64,000 bases of DNA from NCBI RefSeq assembly GCF_009905605.1, contig NZ_JAAAKZ010000001.1, positions 186,001 to 250,000 on the forward strand, in the 5' to 3' direction. Each line of letters starts with the position of its first letter. The first letter of the stretch is position 1. Below the pieces are notes generated by a model. That model did no database searches. It worked only from the letters and a program-made list of their open reading frames with translations, and was not told the origin of the DNA. Origin of the DNA: Runella sp. CRIBMP. GTDB taxonomy: Bacteria; Bacteroidota; Bacteroidia; Cytophagales; Spirosomataceae. Positions 54,291 to 61,464 of the stretch are shown here, one piece after another. Position numbers and translations under genes: made by a program.

Positions 54291-55037
54291 TCAATATTCT
54301 TTGGGCAGAAAACGCAAGAATTTGTACTGCCAGATGCCGACCATTAGTAAGATGAGGCCCAGAATTTGGCTTGCATTCCGTACCAAGTACCATTTATAGA
54401 AACTTATGGTATCGGTTTGATAGAGTTTTGTAAAAATAAATTCCAAAAACACTTCAGCCAAAGCGGGAAGGAAAAGGCCCATAAAAATCCAGAAATAAAG
54501 ATTTTTATGGAGTGTTACACTTATATTAGGGTGAATATAAATGCGATATAACATTAGCCCTGAACCAGCTAAAACGAAAATATTTTTTACGGTAGGGGAT
54601 ACCGAATCGTAGCCCCGATAACTCTTAAAAACAAAAACCTGTATCAATTCAAACATAATAAGCCCTAAAACAGCATAACCAAAAAAGGCCTTCCAATTTT
54701 TGTTTTTGACTAAATCTCGAAAAAAAAGGCCAATAAAAGTAAAACGGGCAAAATAGTGAAGAGGGTTAAGGAAAGTCATATGATCTACATTATGCGCTTT
54801 CGTAAAAGGCCTAATATGGGTCGTATAGTAGGGAAATGAGTCATGAAAAATATATTCAACCAACACCCATTCAATAAGTGCTAATGAAGCACAACATCCT
54901 ATCCAAACGGTAAACCATTTGGTTGGATAAGAGGATAGATACTTCTGCTTGGTCAAGGCAAAAGTCCAAATCCCTACTTTGAGTGTTAGAATAAATAGTG
55001 CTGAATAGCGCAGGGAGTCTTCTAAGATGTCCAACAT
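54291..55037 (-). CDS. Polytopic membrane protein of unknown function
   Basis: 248 residues from the ATG at 55037 (an ATG at 55088 lies inside the neighbour gene). About seven membrane helices, such as YSALFILTLKVGIWTFAL, WFTVWIGCCASLALIEWVLV and YFWIFMGLFLPALAEVFLEFIF. Charged loops contain HIRPFTKAHNVDHMTF. No known family. The start is one base from the stop of the preceding gene, so it is in the operon of the NarL-type regulator. Confidence 0.75.
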   Translation of the reverse strand: MLDILEDSLRYSALFILTLKVGIWTFALTKQKYLSSYPTKWFTVWIGCCASLALIEWVLVEYIFHDSFPYYTTHIRPFTKAHNVDHMTFLNPLHYFARFTFIGLFFRDLVKNKNWKAFFGYAVLGLIMFELIQVFVFKSYRGYDSVSPTVKNIFVLAGSGLMLYRIYIHPNISVTLHKNLYFWIFMGLFLPALAEVFLEFIFTKLYQTDTISFYKWYLVRNASQILGLILLMVGIWQYKFLRFLPKEY

Positions 55038-55038
55038 G

Positions 55039-55590
55039 TTATTCTTCTTGAGGTGGTCGTGGTATTCGAATAGGCATATCAGATTCATTGCGCTTAGGAT
55101 GTAAAAACACTACATACCTTCCATCCTTGTATTGACCAATGCGGGCATCAATATATTCTTCAATTTCAAAAACTATCTGTCTTAGATAAGTAGGTTCTAA
55201 AATGAGAATAGGAAATTTGATATTCGCTTTTTTTCTTGCTGAATCGGTTTTTGAGATGGAATTTTTTATTTCGTCTGCTAGGTGTTCGGGGGAAGCCCAA
55301 AAATAATCTAGGATCAATTCGTGATTTACTTCACTGATAATAAGGCCCAAAAGGGAACTTGAGCTTTCCAGTTGTTTTATTACTTCGTCACATTTGATTT
55401 GAAATAATTCACCTGAAGAATTCTTACGGTAAAGCAGCTTTGCTAAGCTTTCACTTTTTTTCTTACGTGGTGGATATAATTTGCGGAGTTCATAATCACC
55501 GAACAGGCGGTCAATCGGGCTAAAAAATGCTCGGATTGTTTTTGTTTTTTTGCTGCGAAGCAGCTTTCCTTGGTCGAAAAAAAAGTCCAT
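55039..55590 (-). CDS. Hypothetical cytoplasmic protein
   Basis: 183 residues from the ATG at 55590; a TTG at 55626 would overlap the regulator's stop and is less likely. Basic first part (KLLRSKKTKTIRAFF, PPRKKKSES), then alpha/beta with SLLGLIISEVNHELILDYFW and FEIEEYIDARIGQYKDGRY, and a Pro-rich end (RIPRPPQEE). No family recognised. Between regulator and membrane gene, so in the same operon. Confidence 0.65.
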   Translation of the reverse strand: MDFFFDQGKLLRSKKTKTIRAFFSPIDRLFGDYELRKLYPPRKKKSESLAKLLYRKNSSGELFQIKCDEVIKQLESSSSLLGLIISEVNHELILDYFWASPEHLADEIKNSISKTDSARKKANIKFPILILEPTYLRQIVFEIEEYIDARIGQYKDGRYVVFLHPKRNESDMPIRIPRPPQEE

Positions 55591-55622
55591 AGTATTGTTT
55601 TGTGTAAAGTGTTGTTTATTTT

Positions 55623-56258
55623 TCAAATCAATCGCCCCTCAATTGCTTTGGCTACGGCCTCAGGCGCGGAGTTGACGTGGAGTTTTTCATAAATATGCTT
55701 AACGTGCCAATGCACGGTATGGAAGCTCAGGGTACAGGCGTCGGCTATCATCTTGTAACTCATTCCTTTGACCATACAGCCTAAAATTTCACGTTCGCGG
55801 TCGGTGAGCGATACGTAAGTCGGTTGCGTTCTTACAAATTGGTGTTGAAACATCCGTAGTACCTTAGCCGCAATACTTGGCGTCATCCATGCGCCGCCGC
55901 TATGTACATCTAGGATGGCTTGCAACATTACTTCGGGGTCGGGGTTTTTGAGTACGTAACCGTTGGCCCCCGCACAGATGGCCGCAAAGACCCGGTGGTC
56001 ATCATCAAAAACCGTTTGCATTAGCACTTTCGTGTCGGGTAAGGCCGCTTTTATTTCCTGTAAGGCTTCAATGCCCGAGATACCCGGCATCTGAATGTCC
56101 ATCAACACTACATCGGGTTTGTAGCGTTTGATTTTGCCCACGCAGCCTTCGGCGTCGCCAAACGAAGCGCACATAAATACCTCGTCAGAGCCAGCCAGAT
56201 ACAGCGACAGACTTTGGCGAAAGCTTTTGTTATCTTCAAAGAGTACGACGCGAATCAT
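55623..56258 (-). CDS. NarL/FixJ-family response regulator
   Basis: 211 residues from the ATG at 56258. Receiver with acidic FEDN, phospho-acceptor Asp54 (VLMDIQMPG) and Lys in GYVLKNPD; then a LuxR-type HTH (SLTDREREILGCMVKGMSYKMIADACTLSFHTVHWHVKHIYEKLHV). It is the DNA-binding partner of the histidine kinase upstream. Box 3 lies 141-162 bases before its start, so it may regulate its own operon as well as the protease and ThuA-like genes. Confidence 0.95.
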   Translation of the reverse strand: MIRVVLFEDNKSFRQSLSLYLAGSDEVFMCASFGDAEGCVGKIKRYKPDVVLMDIQMPGISGIEALQEIKAALPDTKVLMQTVFDDDHRVFAAICAGANGYVLKNPDPEVMLQAILDVHSGGAWMTPSIAAKVLRMFQHQFVRTQPTYVSLTDREREILGCMVKGMSYKMIADACTLSFHTVHWHVKHIYEKLHVNSAPEAVAKAIEGRLI

Positions 56259-56398
56259 AGGCTTGGGAGTCAGAAACAAAGAGACGAAGAAAGAGGTCCA
56301 AATAGCACTTATTCCTATGACTTTTACCCTTTGTTAAAAGTAAAGTTTTATGCTTGATACTTTGCAACAAAAATCCCGAAAGTTATCGAACGGTCACC

Positions 56399-56420
56399 CC
56401 CCCAATTTGGGTGGGGTGAG
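56399..56420 (-). promoter_or_regulatory. Palindromic box 3, before the NarL-type regulator
   Basis: CCCCCAATTTGGGTGG within a run of C, 141-162 bases before the ATG at 56258, in the 169-base gap between kinase and regulator. Same pattern as boxes 1 and 2. It fits autoregulation. Confidence 0.5.
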
Positions 56421-56427
56421 TATGAGG

Positions 56428-57516
56428 TTATATAGATATGACTGTGACTTCCAATTGGGTGCCTTTTCCTGGGTTTGAGCCCAGTTTTACCTCCATAAAG
56501 CTCTCGGAGGCACGTTTTTGGTAGTTTTTGAGGCCATTGCCCTCATAACGTTGGGTAGCGTCAAATCCTTTGCCGTTGTCAGCTATGGTCATGAGAAGTT
56601 CTTGTCCGTTCATGTTGAGCGTAACATTCACCACGGTTGCCTCAGCGTGTTTGAGGATGTTGTTGAGGGCTTCTTTGAAAATTAGGTAAAGATTTTGACG
56701 TTGCTCCATGCTGAATTGGAGTCGGGTTGTTTCGGTAGAAGAAAGTTGATTATTAAAACTCAGTGAAATATCCTGTGGAGTGAGCAATTGAAACGCCAAC
56801 GAGCGCATTTTTTCAAATAACTGCTCCGTAGAATCATTGTTGGGGTTGAGTGTCCAGACCGTGTCGCGGATGGTTTGGATGGTTTCTTCGGAGTCGGTTT
56901 TGATTTGTTGTAAAATAGACAGCATTCCTGGAGCTTGTTGCCCGTATTTTTTTTCAACCAAGCGCGTCGAAATGGCAATGCTACTTAGGGTCGCGCCCAC
57001 TTCGTCGTGGAGATCGGCGGCGATGCGGTTGCGGAGGCTTTGCAGTTTGAGTTTTTGGCGAAAATTATACAGCAGAAAAAAGTAAATCGCCGCGCCTGCC
57101 AACAGCAATACATACACCGCTACGGCGGGCCAAAACCACCATTCTTCCATGATGCTTTCTTCTATTTCGAGCGTGATTTGGGCGGGCTCTGACCATTGGC
57201 CGTTTTGTTGTGCCTGTACCCAAAAATGATACTCACCTCCTTTAAGATTGTTGTAGCGTGCAATAGGGTGGTTTAATGTAACTGTATCGGGGTCTAATCC
57301 AGCCGTGTAGTAGCGGTAGGTACAATCGCAGGGTTTCCATTCAATGTGCAGATCATTTTCCAACGCGGCCAGTTTTACCACGGAGTCGGTAGAAACAACT
57401 TTTGCTTTCCCGTTGGATTGAATAGATACGATGGAGGGCGTGGATTGCGCCGTTGCCGTTATGAAAACAAAAAAAATCAATCCCCACGCGCCTGCCCCGA
57501 TCGCCGTTTTGTTCAT
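56428..57516 (-). CDS. NarL-type sensor histidine kinase with Y_Y_Y domain
   Basis: 362 residues. Signal/anchor at the start, a beta-sandwich Y_Y_Y domain (residues about 45-118, with HIEWKPCDCTYRYYTAGLDPDTVTL and GEYHFWVQAQQNGQWSEP), a membrane helix (AVAVYVLLLAGAAIYFFLL), a HisKA_3 domain with His170 (RIAADLHDEVGATLSSIAIS), and an ATPase lobe (NGLKNYQKRASES). The long beta-propeller repeats found in typical Y_Y_Y sensors are absent, so it is a short version. It lies 169 bases upstream of its regulator. Confidence 0.93.
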   Translation of the reverse strand: MNKTAIGAGAWGLIFFVFITATAQSTPSIVSIQSNGKAKVVSTDSVVKLAALENDLHIEWKPCDCTYRYYTAGLDPDTVTLNHPIARYNNLKGGEYHFWVQAQQNGQWSEPAQITLEIEESIMEEWWFWPAVAVYVLLLAGAAIYFFLLYNFRQKLKLQSLRNRIAADLHDEVGATLSSIAISTRLVEKKYGQQAPGMLSILQQIKTDSEETIQTIRDTVWTLNPNNDSTEQLFEKMRSLAFQLLTPQDISLSFNNQLSSTETTRLQFSMEQRQNLYLIFKEALNNILKHAEATVVNVTLNMNGQELLMTIADNGKGFDATQRYEGNGLKNYQKRASESFMEVKLGSNPGKGTQLEVTVISI

Positions 57517-57599
57517 GATTTTAAAAATAATTCGCAGGATAATGCCTTTGCAAATTAAGGTTTTTGGGTAACTTTCCTCTATTGTTCCCTTTTTTAATC

Positions 57600-59090
57600 A
57601 TGGAAAAGTTACTGAAAGAACTTCAAGCTGCCGAGTTGGAGCGCCAAACGCGGCGGTATTTTCTGCAAACACTGGGCGCAGGAATCGGGTCGTTAGGATT
57701 TGGTTCATTGTTAAGCAGTTGTGGGTATTTTGGAAAAGAAGAGGCGAGCTCGGCACCGCTTCAGTCAGCTGATGCCATGGGAGTACGACTGCCGCAGTTT
57801 GCACCCAAAGCCAAACAAGTGATTTATATTCACATGGCGGGCGCGCCGTCACAGTTAGAACTGTTTGACTATAAACCTGAACTCGAAAAATACCACGGCA
57901 AAGACTGTCCAGCGGAATTTCTGGAGGGAAAGAAGTTTGCCTTCATTAAAGGCGTTCCCAAGATGTTGGGGCCGAAGGGAAAATTTGCCCAACACGGCCA
58001 ATCTGGCGCGTGGATTTCGGATTATCTGCCGTATTTACAAACCGTGGCCGACGATGTTTCTTTCGTCAAGGCCATGTATACCGACCAGTTCAATCACGCA
58101 CCCGCGCAGTTGCTGATGCACACTGGCAGCGCCCGTTTGGGCCGCCCGAGCATTGGCGCTTGGACAGTTTATGGACTGGGGTCAGAGAATAAAAATCTGC
58201 CCGGTTTTATCGTTTTAGCATCGGGTGGGAAACAGCCCGACGCTGGTAAATCTGTGTGGGGGAGCGGCTTTCTGCCAACGGTGTATCAGGGTGTACAATG
58301 CCGAACGGGTGGTGACCCCGTTTTGTACGTTTCAGACCCGCAGGGGATGAACCGCGACATTCGGAAGCAAACCATTGAGGCCATCAACGAAATCAATAAA
58401 CAGACTTATGAAGAAGTCAAAGACCCCGAAATTCTGACGCGTATTAGCCAATACGAAATGGCGTTTCGGATGCAGATGTCGGTGCCAGAAGTGATGGATG
58501 TGAGCAAAGAACCGCAGTACATTTTGGATATGTACGGCGTAAAACCGGGCGAAGGTTCTTTTGCTATGAACTGTTTACTGGCCCGTAAACTCGTCGAAAA
58601 CGGGGTGCGCTTTGTGCAATTATTTGACTGGGGGTGGGACACGCATGGCACAAGTGAAGATGGCTCGGTAGAAATTGGCCTTCATAAAAAGTGCCAAGCC
58701 TCCGACCAAAGCGTGACGGCGTTGCTGAAAGATCTTAAAATGAGGGGTTTATTGGACGAGACGCTCGTCGTATGGGGTGGTGAATTTGGTCGGACCCCCA
58801 TGCAGGAAAACCGCGATGGACAGGTGCTACCTTACTCAGGCCGCGACCACCATTTGGAGGCGTTTACGGTTTGGATGGCGGGCGGGGGTGTCAAAAAAGG
58901 CTTTTCCATCGGTGAAACCGACCCGTTGGGCTATTATGGCGTCAAAGACCGTACCCACGTCCACGATCTACAGGCCACGATTCTGCATTTAATGGGCTTC
59001 AATCATGAAAAATTTACCTATCCTTTCCAAGGACGAAACTTCCGTTTGACGGATGTGGCGGGGAAGGTCATCAAGCCGATTTTGGCTTAA
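57600..59090 (+). CDS. DUF1501 protein, Tat-exported
   Basis: 496 residues from the ATG at 57600; an ATG at 57564 adds 12 residues. The N-terminus carries a twin-arginine signal (RQTRRYFLQTLGAGIGSLGFGSL). The DUF1501 domain follows, with YIHMAGAPSQLELFDYKPEL, AQLLMHTGSARLGRPSIGAW and DETLVVWGGEFGRTPMQ. The family is often next to DUF1553/DUF1549 cytochrome proteins and is related to sulfatases; here it is alone. Function unknown. Confidence 0.9.
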   Translation: MEKLLKELQAAELERQTRRYFLQTLGAGIGSLGFGSLLSSCGYFGKEEASSAPLQSADAMGVRLPQFAPKAKQVIYIHMAGAPSQLELFDYKPELEKYHGKDCPAEFLEGKKFAFIKGVPKMLGPKGKFAQHGQSGAWISDYLPYLQTVADDVSFVKAMYTDQFNHAPAQLLMHTGSARLGRPSIGAWTVYGLGSENKNLPGFIVLASGGKQPDAGKSVWGSGFLPTVYQGVQCRTGGDPVLYVSDPQGMNRDIRKQTIEAINEINKQTYEEVKDPEILTRISQYEMAFRMQMSVPEVMDVSKEPQYILDMYGVKPGEGSFAMNCLLARKLVENGVRFVQLFDWGWDTHGTSEDGSVEIGLHKKCQASDQSVTALLKDLKMRGLLDETLVVWGGEFGRTPMQENRDGQVLPYSGRDHHLEAFTVWMAGGGVKKGFSIGETDPLGYYGVKDRTHVHDLQATILHLMGFNHEKFTYPFQGRNFRLTDVAGKVIKPILA

Positions 59091-59491
59091 ATTAATGATA
59101 CTTTCATCAGGTTTTGACCAAAAGCATGAATGGCAGATTCAATTTTTTGAACCTGCTGGGCGGAAGGATGCTTCACACCCGAAACATACTGTCTCATTAA
59201 TGCTTTGTTGATACCTGCTTTTTCAGCGATGGAATTGATTTTTAGAGGGGAAAATAAATCGAAAAACGCTGTTAAATCGTAGCGATAATCGAACTCTATA
59301 CTTTCAAGGGTGACACCTTTCCAATATTCGTGTTCTTTTCCCTCGTTTTCTAAAAAATCTTCAATCAATTCAAGCATATTTTGGGTAATTTCTGCTTCAG
59401 AATTGCCCACGGTGACGTTCAGAAATCCCGGAGCTTCTACACGTCCCCAGATCTCACCGTCTCCTTTTTCTATAATTATTGTTAATCGCAT
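59087..59491 (-). CDS. hicB: HicB-family antitoxin
   Basis: 134 residues. The N-terminal HicB-like domain (IIEKGDGEIWGRVEAPGFLNVTVGNSEAEITQNMLELIEDFLENEGKE) is followed by a small HTH domain (INSIAEKAGINKALMRQYVSGVKHPSAQQVQKIE). The HTH form acts as repressor of its own promoter. The gene starts one base after the hicA frame, and overlaps the convergent DUF1501 gene's end by 4 bases. It should still be able to repress the palindrome-containing promoter upstream of hicA. Confidence 0.88.
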   Translation of the reverse strand: MRLTIIIEKGDGEIWGRVEAPGFLNVTVGNSEAEITQNMLELIEDFLENEGKEHEYWKGVTLESIEFDYRYDLTAFFDLFSPLKINSIAEKAGINKALMRQYVSGVKHPSAQQVQKIESAIHAFGQNLMKVSLI

Positions 59492-59492
59492 T

Positions 59493-59678
59493 TTATTTAA
59501 TGCCTGCTTTTTTCAGGATAGCTTTCAATGTGCCTATCGGAATATCTTTATTTCCATGATCTGCTACCGGAATATTGTCGGTAATCGTTGGATGTTTGAA
59601 AATACGGTGACTGCCTTTTTGTCTTACTTCAATTCATCCGTTTTCTTCTAAAAGTCTGATGACCTGTTTGGCATTCAT
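59493..59678 (-). pseudogene. hicA: hicA toxin with an in-frame stop
   Basis: Read on the minus strand from the ATG at 59678: MNAKQVIRLLEENG, then TGA at 59634-59636, then IEVRQKGSHRIFKHP and continuing in frame to a normal end (LKAILKKAGIK) and TAA at 59493-59495. The stop sits where HicA has Trp (ENGW). So a TGG became TGA. The rest of the frame, including the RNase core GSHRIFKHP with its catalytic His, is intact. The break may be a real loss or an error in the sequence. It overlaps hicB by none and is separated by one base. Confidence 0.85.
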
Positions 59679-59755
59679 AGAAATTATTGGGGGGTAAATT
59701 AGTTTTTTCTTTCATAGTTTTTATCGGGAGGAGTATACGTTTGAGAGTTATTATA

Positions 59756-59787
59756 CAAAGGTAGCATAAAAGCTACCTGATTGCAAA
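59756..59787 (-). promoter_or_regulatory. Promoter of hicAB
   Basis: On the minus strand TTTG (complement of 59784-59787), 20 bases, TACCTTTG (complement of 59756-59763). A perfect Bacteroidota promoter, about 80 bases before the hicA ATG, embedded in the palindrome at 59761-59810. Confidence 0.7.
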
Positions 59788-59810
59788 TTTTCAGGTAGCT
59801 TTTATGCTAC
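59761..59810. promoter_or_regulatory. 20-base perfect inverted repeat, candidate HicB operator
   Basis: Arms at 59761-59780 and 59791-59810 are perfect complements (20 bases, GTAGCATAAAAGCTACCTGA) with a 10-base loop, and each arm again contains a smaller repeat GTAGC/GCTAC. It overlaps both promoter elements, so binding would block transcription of hicAB. The other reading is a terminator, but no T run follows on either side. Confidence 0.65.
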
Positions 59811-59876
59811 TTATCAAAATTAAAGTGGAAATGTGCTTCTGGATTCTCAAATCCGAAAATCTTTGGCACGTTCTCT

Positions 59877-59900
59877 CGGCAGGTTGTGAGTAACCTGCCG
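59877..59900. terminator. Stem-loop after the M28 peptidase gene
   Basis: CGGCAGGTT and AACCTGCCG with a 6-base loop, 26 bases after the stop at 59926 on the minus strand; no T run. Confidence 0.45.
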
Positions 59901-59925
59901 CACGAGCAGCGCAGCACCCACAAGT

Positions 59926-61290
59926 TTAAATCCCGTATTTATCCAACAAATAAATAATGGCTGCCATTGACGCAGTGCCCAGGTCTAGCTCGCGTTTGTT
60001 GACGTTCTCAAAATTATCATTAGCAGCGTGGTGATAATCAAAATACCGTTGTGTATCAGGTTTATAGCCAAAAAGTACCGTGCCCGACTGCGCCAGTGGT
60101 CCAATATCGGCCCCGCCCCCGCCCGGCCCGATTTCGTGAAGATGGTATGGGGAGAGTAAATATTTCCATTCGGCTATTTTGGCTTTCTGCTCGGCTTTTC
60201 CGACAATGCCGAAGCCGCGAGGGGTAAAGCCCCCGTTGTCGGATTCTACGGCCGCAATATGCTTTTCGTTGTTTTGTTTGGCCAAATCGGCGTATTTCAC
60301 ACCGCCGCGCAGACCGTTTTCTTCATTCATAAACATCACCGCCCGAATCGTGCGCTTGGGCGTGTAGCCGATGGCTTTCAAAAGGCGTAAAACCTCGATG
60401 GATTGGACACAGCCCGCGCCGTCGTCGTGGGCACCTTCGGCCAAATCCCACGAGTCCAAATGCCCGCCCACAACGATGATTTCTTCGGGCTTTTCACTGC
60501 CTTTGAGTTCGCCTACTACATTGTGTGAGTCAGCGTCGGGGAGTGTTTCGCAGTGTTGACGGAAATAGAACGTAAGGCTTGGGTTTTCTTTCAGCTTCTG
60601 ACTCAATAAGTTGGCGGCGTTGGTACTGATGGCTGCTGTCGGAATCAACGGCACGCCCGTGGCGTAGCGCATACTGCCCGTGTGCGGCACGTCATCCTGT
60701 AAAGTAGTGACCGAGCGCACAATGGCACCTACTGCACCGAGATTGCCGGCTTCGGTGGCCCCGTTGGCGCGTTGCTCTACGGCTCCGCCGTACGCTTCAA
60801 AGGTATTGAGTTTGGTCGGGTCCATGGGACGGTTGAAAAAGACGATTTTGCCTTTCACTTTGTCTTTGCCCAGCTCGCGCAGTTGCTGAAAGCTTTTTAC
60901 TTCGATCACTTCAGCTTCTACGCCTTTGGGAGCGGTAGCGACCGAGCCCCCCAAAGCGGCGATGGGAACGTTGATCTTTTGTTTGCCAACTTTGATGTAG
61001 GCATTTTCTTTGGCCCCACGCACCCAATGCGGCACTTTGACATCCTGCAAAAACACGCGGTCAAAAGCCTGTTTTTCCATAAGCTCTTTGGTATAGGTTA
61101 CGGCTTTTTGGGCGCCGATGGAGCCGCTGAGGCGCGGGCCGACCTGCTTGCAGAGATACCGCAGCCATTCGTAGGCCTGTCCGTTGGTGAGTACTTCGTT
61201 GTAGATTTTGCGAATCATGATGGAATCTTCGCGGGTCTGGGATAAAGCGGTTGTGCTGATGAAGAGGAGGAGGAAGAGCGATTTTTTCAA
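59926..61290 (-). CDS. M28-family metallopeptidase
   Basis: 454 residues from TTG at 61290, which opens a good signal peptide (KKSLFLLLFISTTALSQ); an ATG at 61380 would add 30 residues before it. A PA domain insert and the M28 zinc core follow: EEIIVVGGHLDSWDLAEGAHDDGAGCVQSIEVL, VMFMNEENGLRGGVKYADL with the catalytic Glu, and VESDNGGFTPRGFG, and the C-terminal His in YHHAANDNFENV. This is an aminopeptidase of the outside or periplasm. Alone in the minus strand. Confidence 0.9.
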   Translation of the reverse strand: MKKSLFLLLFISTTALSQTREDSIMIRKIYNEVLTNGQAYEWLRYLCKQVGPRLSGSIGAQKAVTYTKELMEKQAFDRVFLQDVKVPHWVRGAKENAYIKVGKQKINVPIAALGGSVATAPKGVEAEVIEVKSFQQLRELGKDKVKGKIVFFNRPMDPTKLNTFEAYGGAVEQRANGATEAGNLGAVGAIVRSVTTLQDDVPHTGSMRYATGVPLIPTAAISTNAANLLSQKLKENPSLTFYFRQHCETLPDADSHNVVGELKGSEKPEEIIVVGGHLDSWDLAEGAHDDGAGCVQSIEVLRLLKAIGYTPKRTIRAVMFMNEENGLRGGVKYADLAKQNNEKHIAAVESDNGGFTPRGFGIVGKAEQKAKIAEWKYLLSPYHLHEIGPGGGGADIGPLAQSGTVLFGYKPDTQRYFDYHHAANDNFENVNKRELDLGTASMAAIIYLLDKYGI

Positions 61291-61394
61291 AGGTGTTGAC
61301 GGTTTATCGGTTGGAGAATCGAAAGCGTACAAAAATAGGGCTTTAGAGTTGTTATGCCTAGCAAAGTAGAAAATTGGCATAACACGAAGGACTT

Positions 61395-61435
61395 AAAAAA
61401 TAAATTCCTGTAAATTTTTGATTTACAGGAATTTA
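61395..61435 (-). terminator. Terminator of the M3 peptidase gene
   Basis: A perfect 15-base inverted repeat (TAAATTCCTGTAAAT and its complement) with a 5-base loop; on the minus strand a T run (complement of 61395-61400) follows. Lies 30 bases after the stop at 61465. Confidence 0.85.
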
Positions 61436-61464
61436 TAGTTGGCGAATGGTGAAGAAGCTAACTC

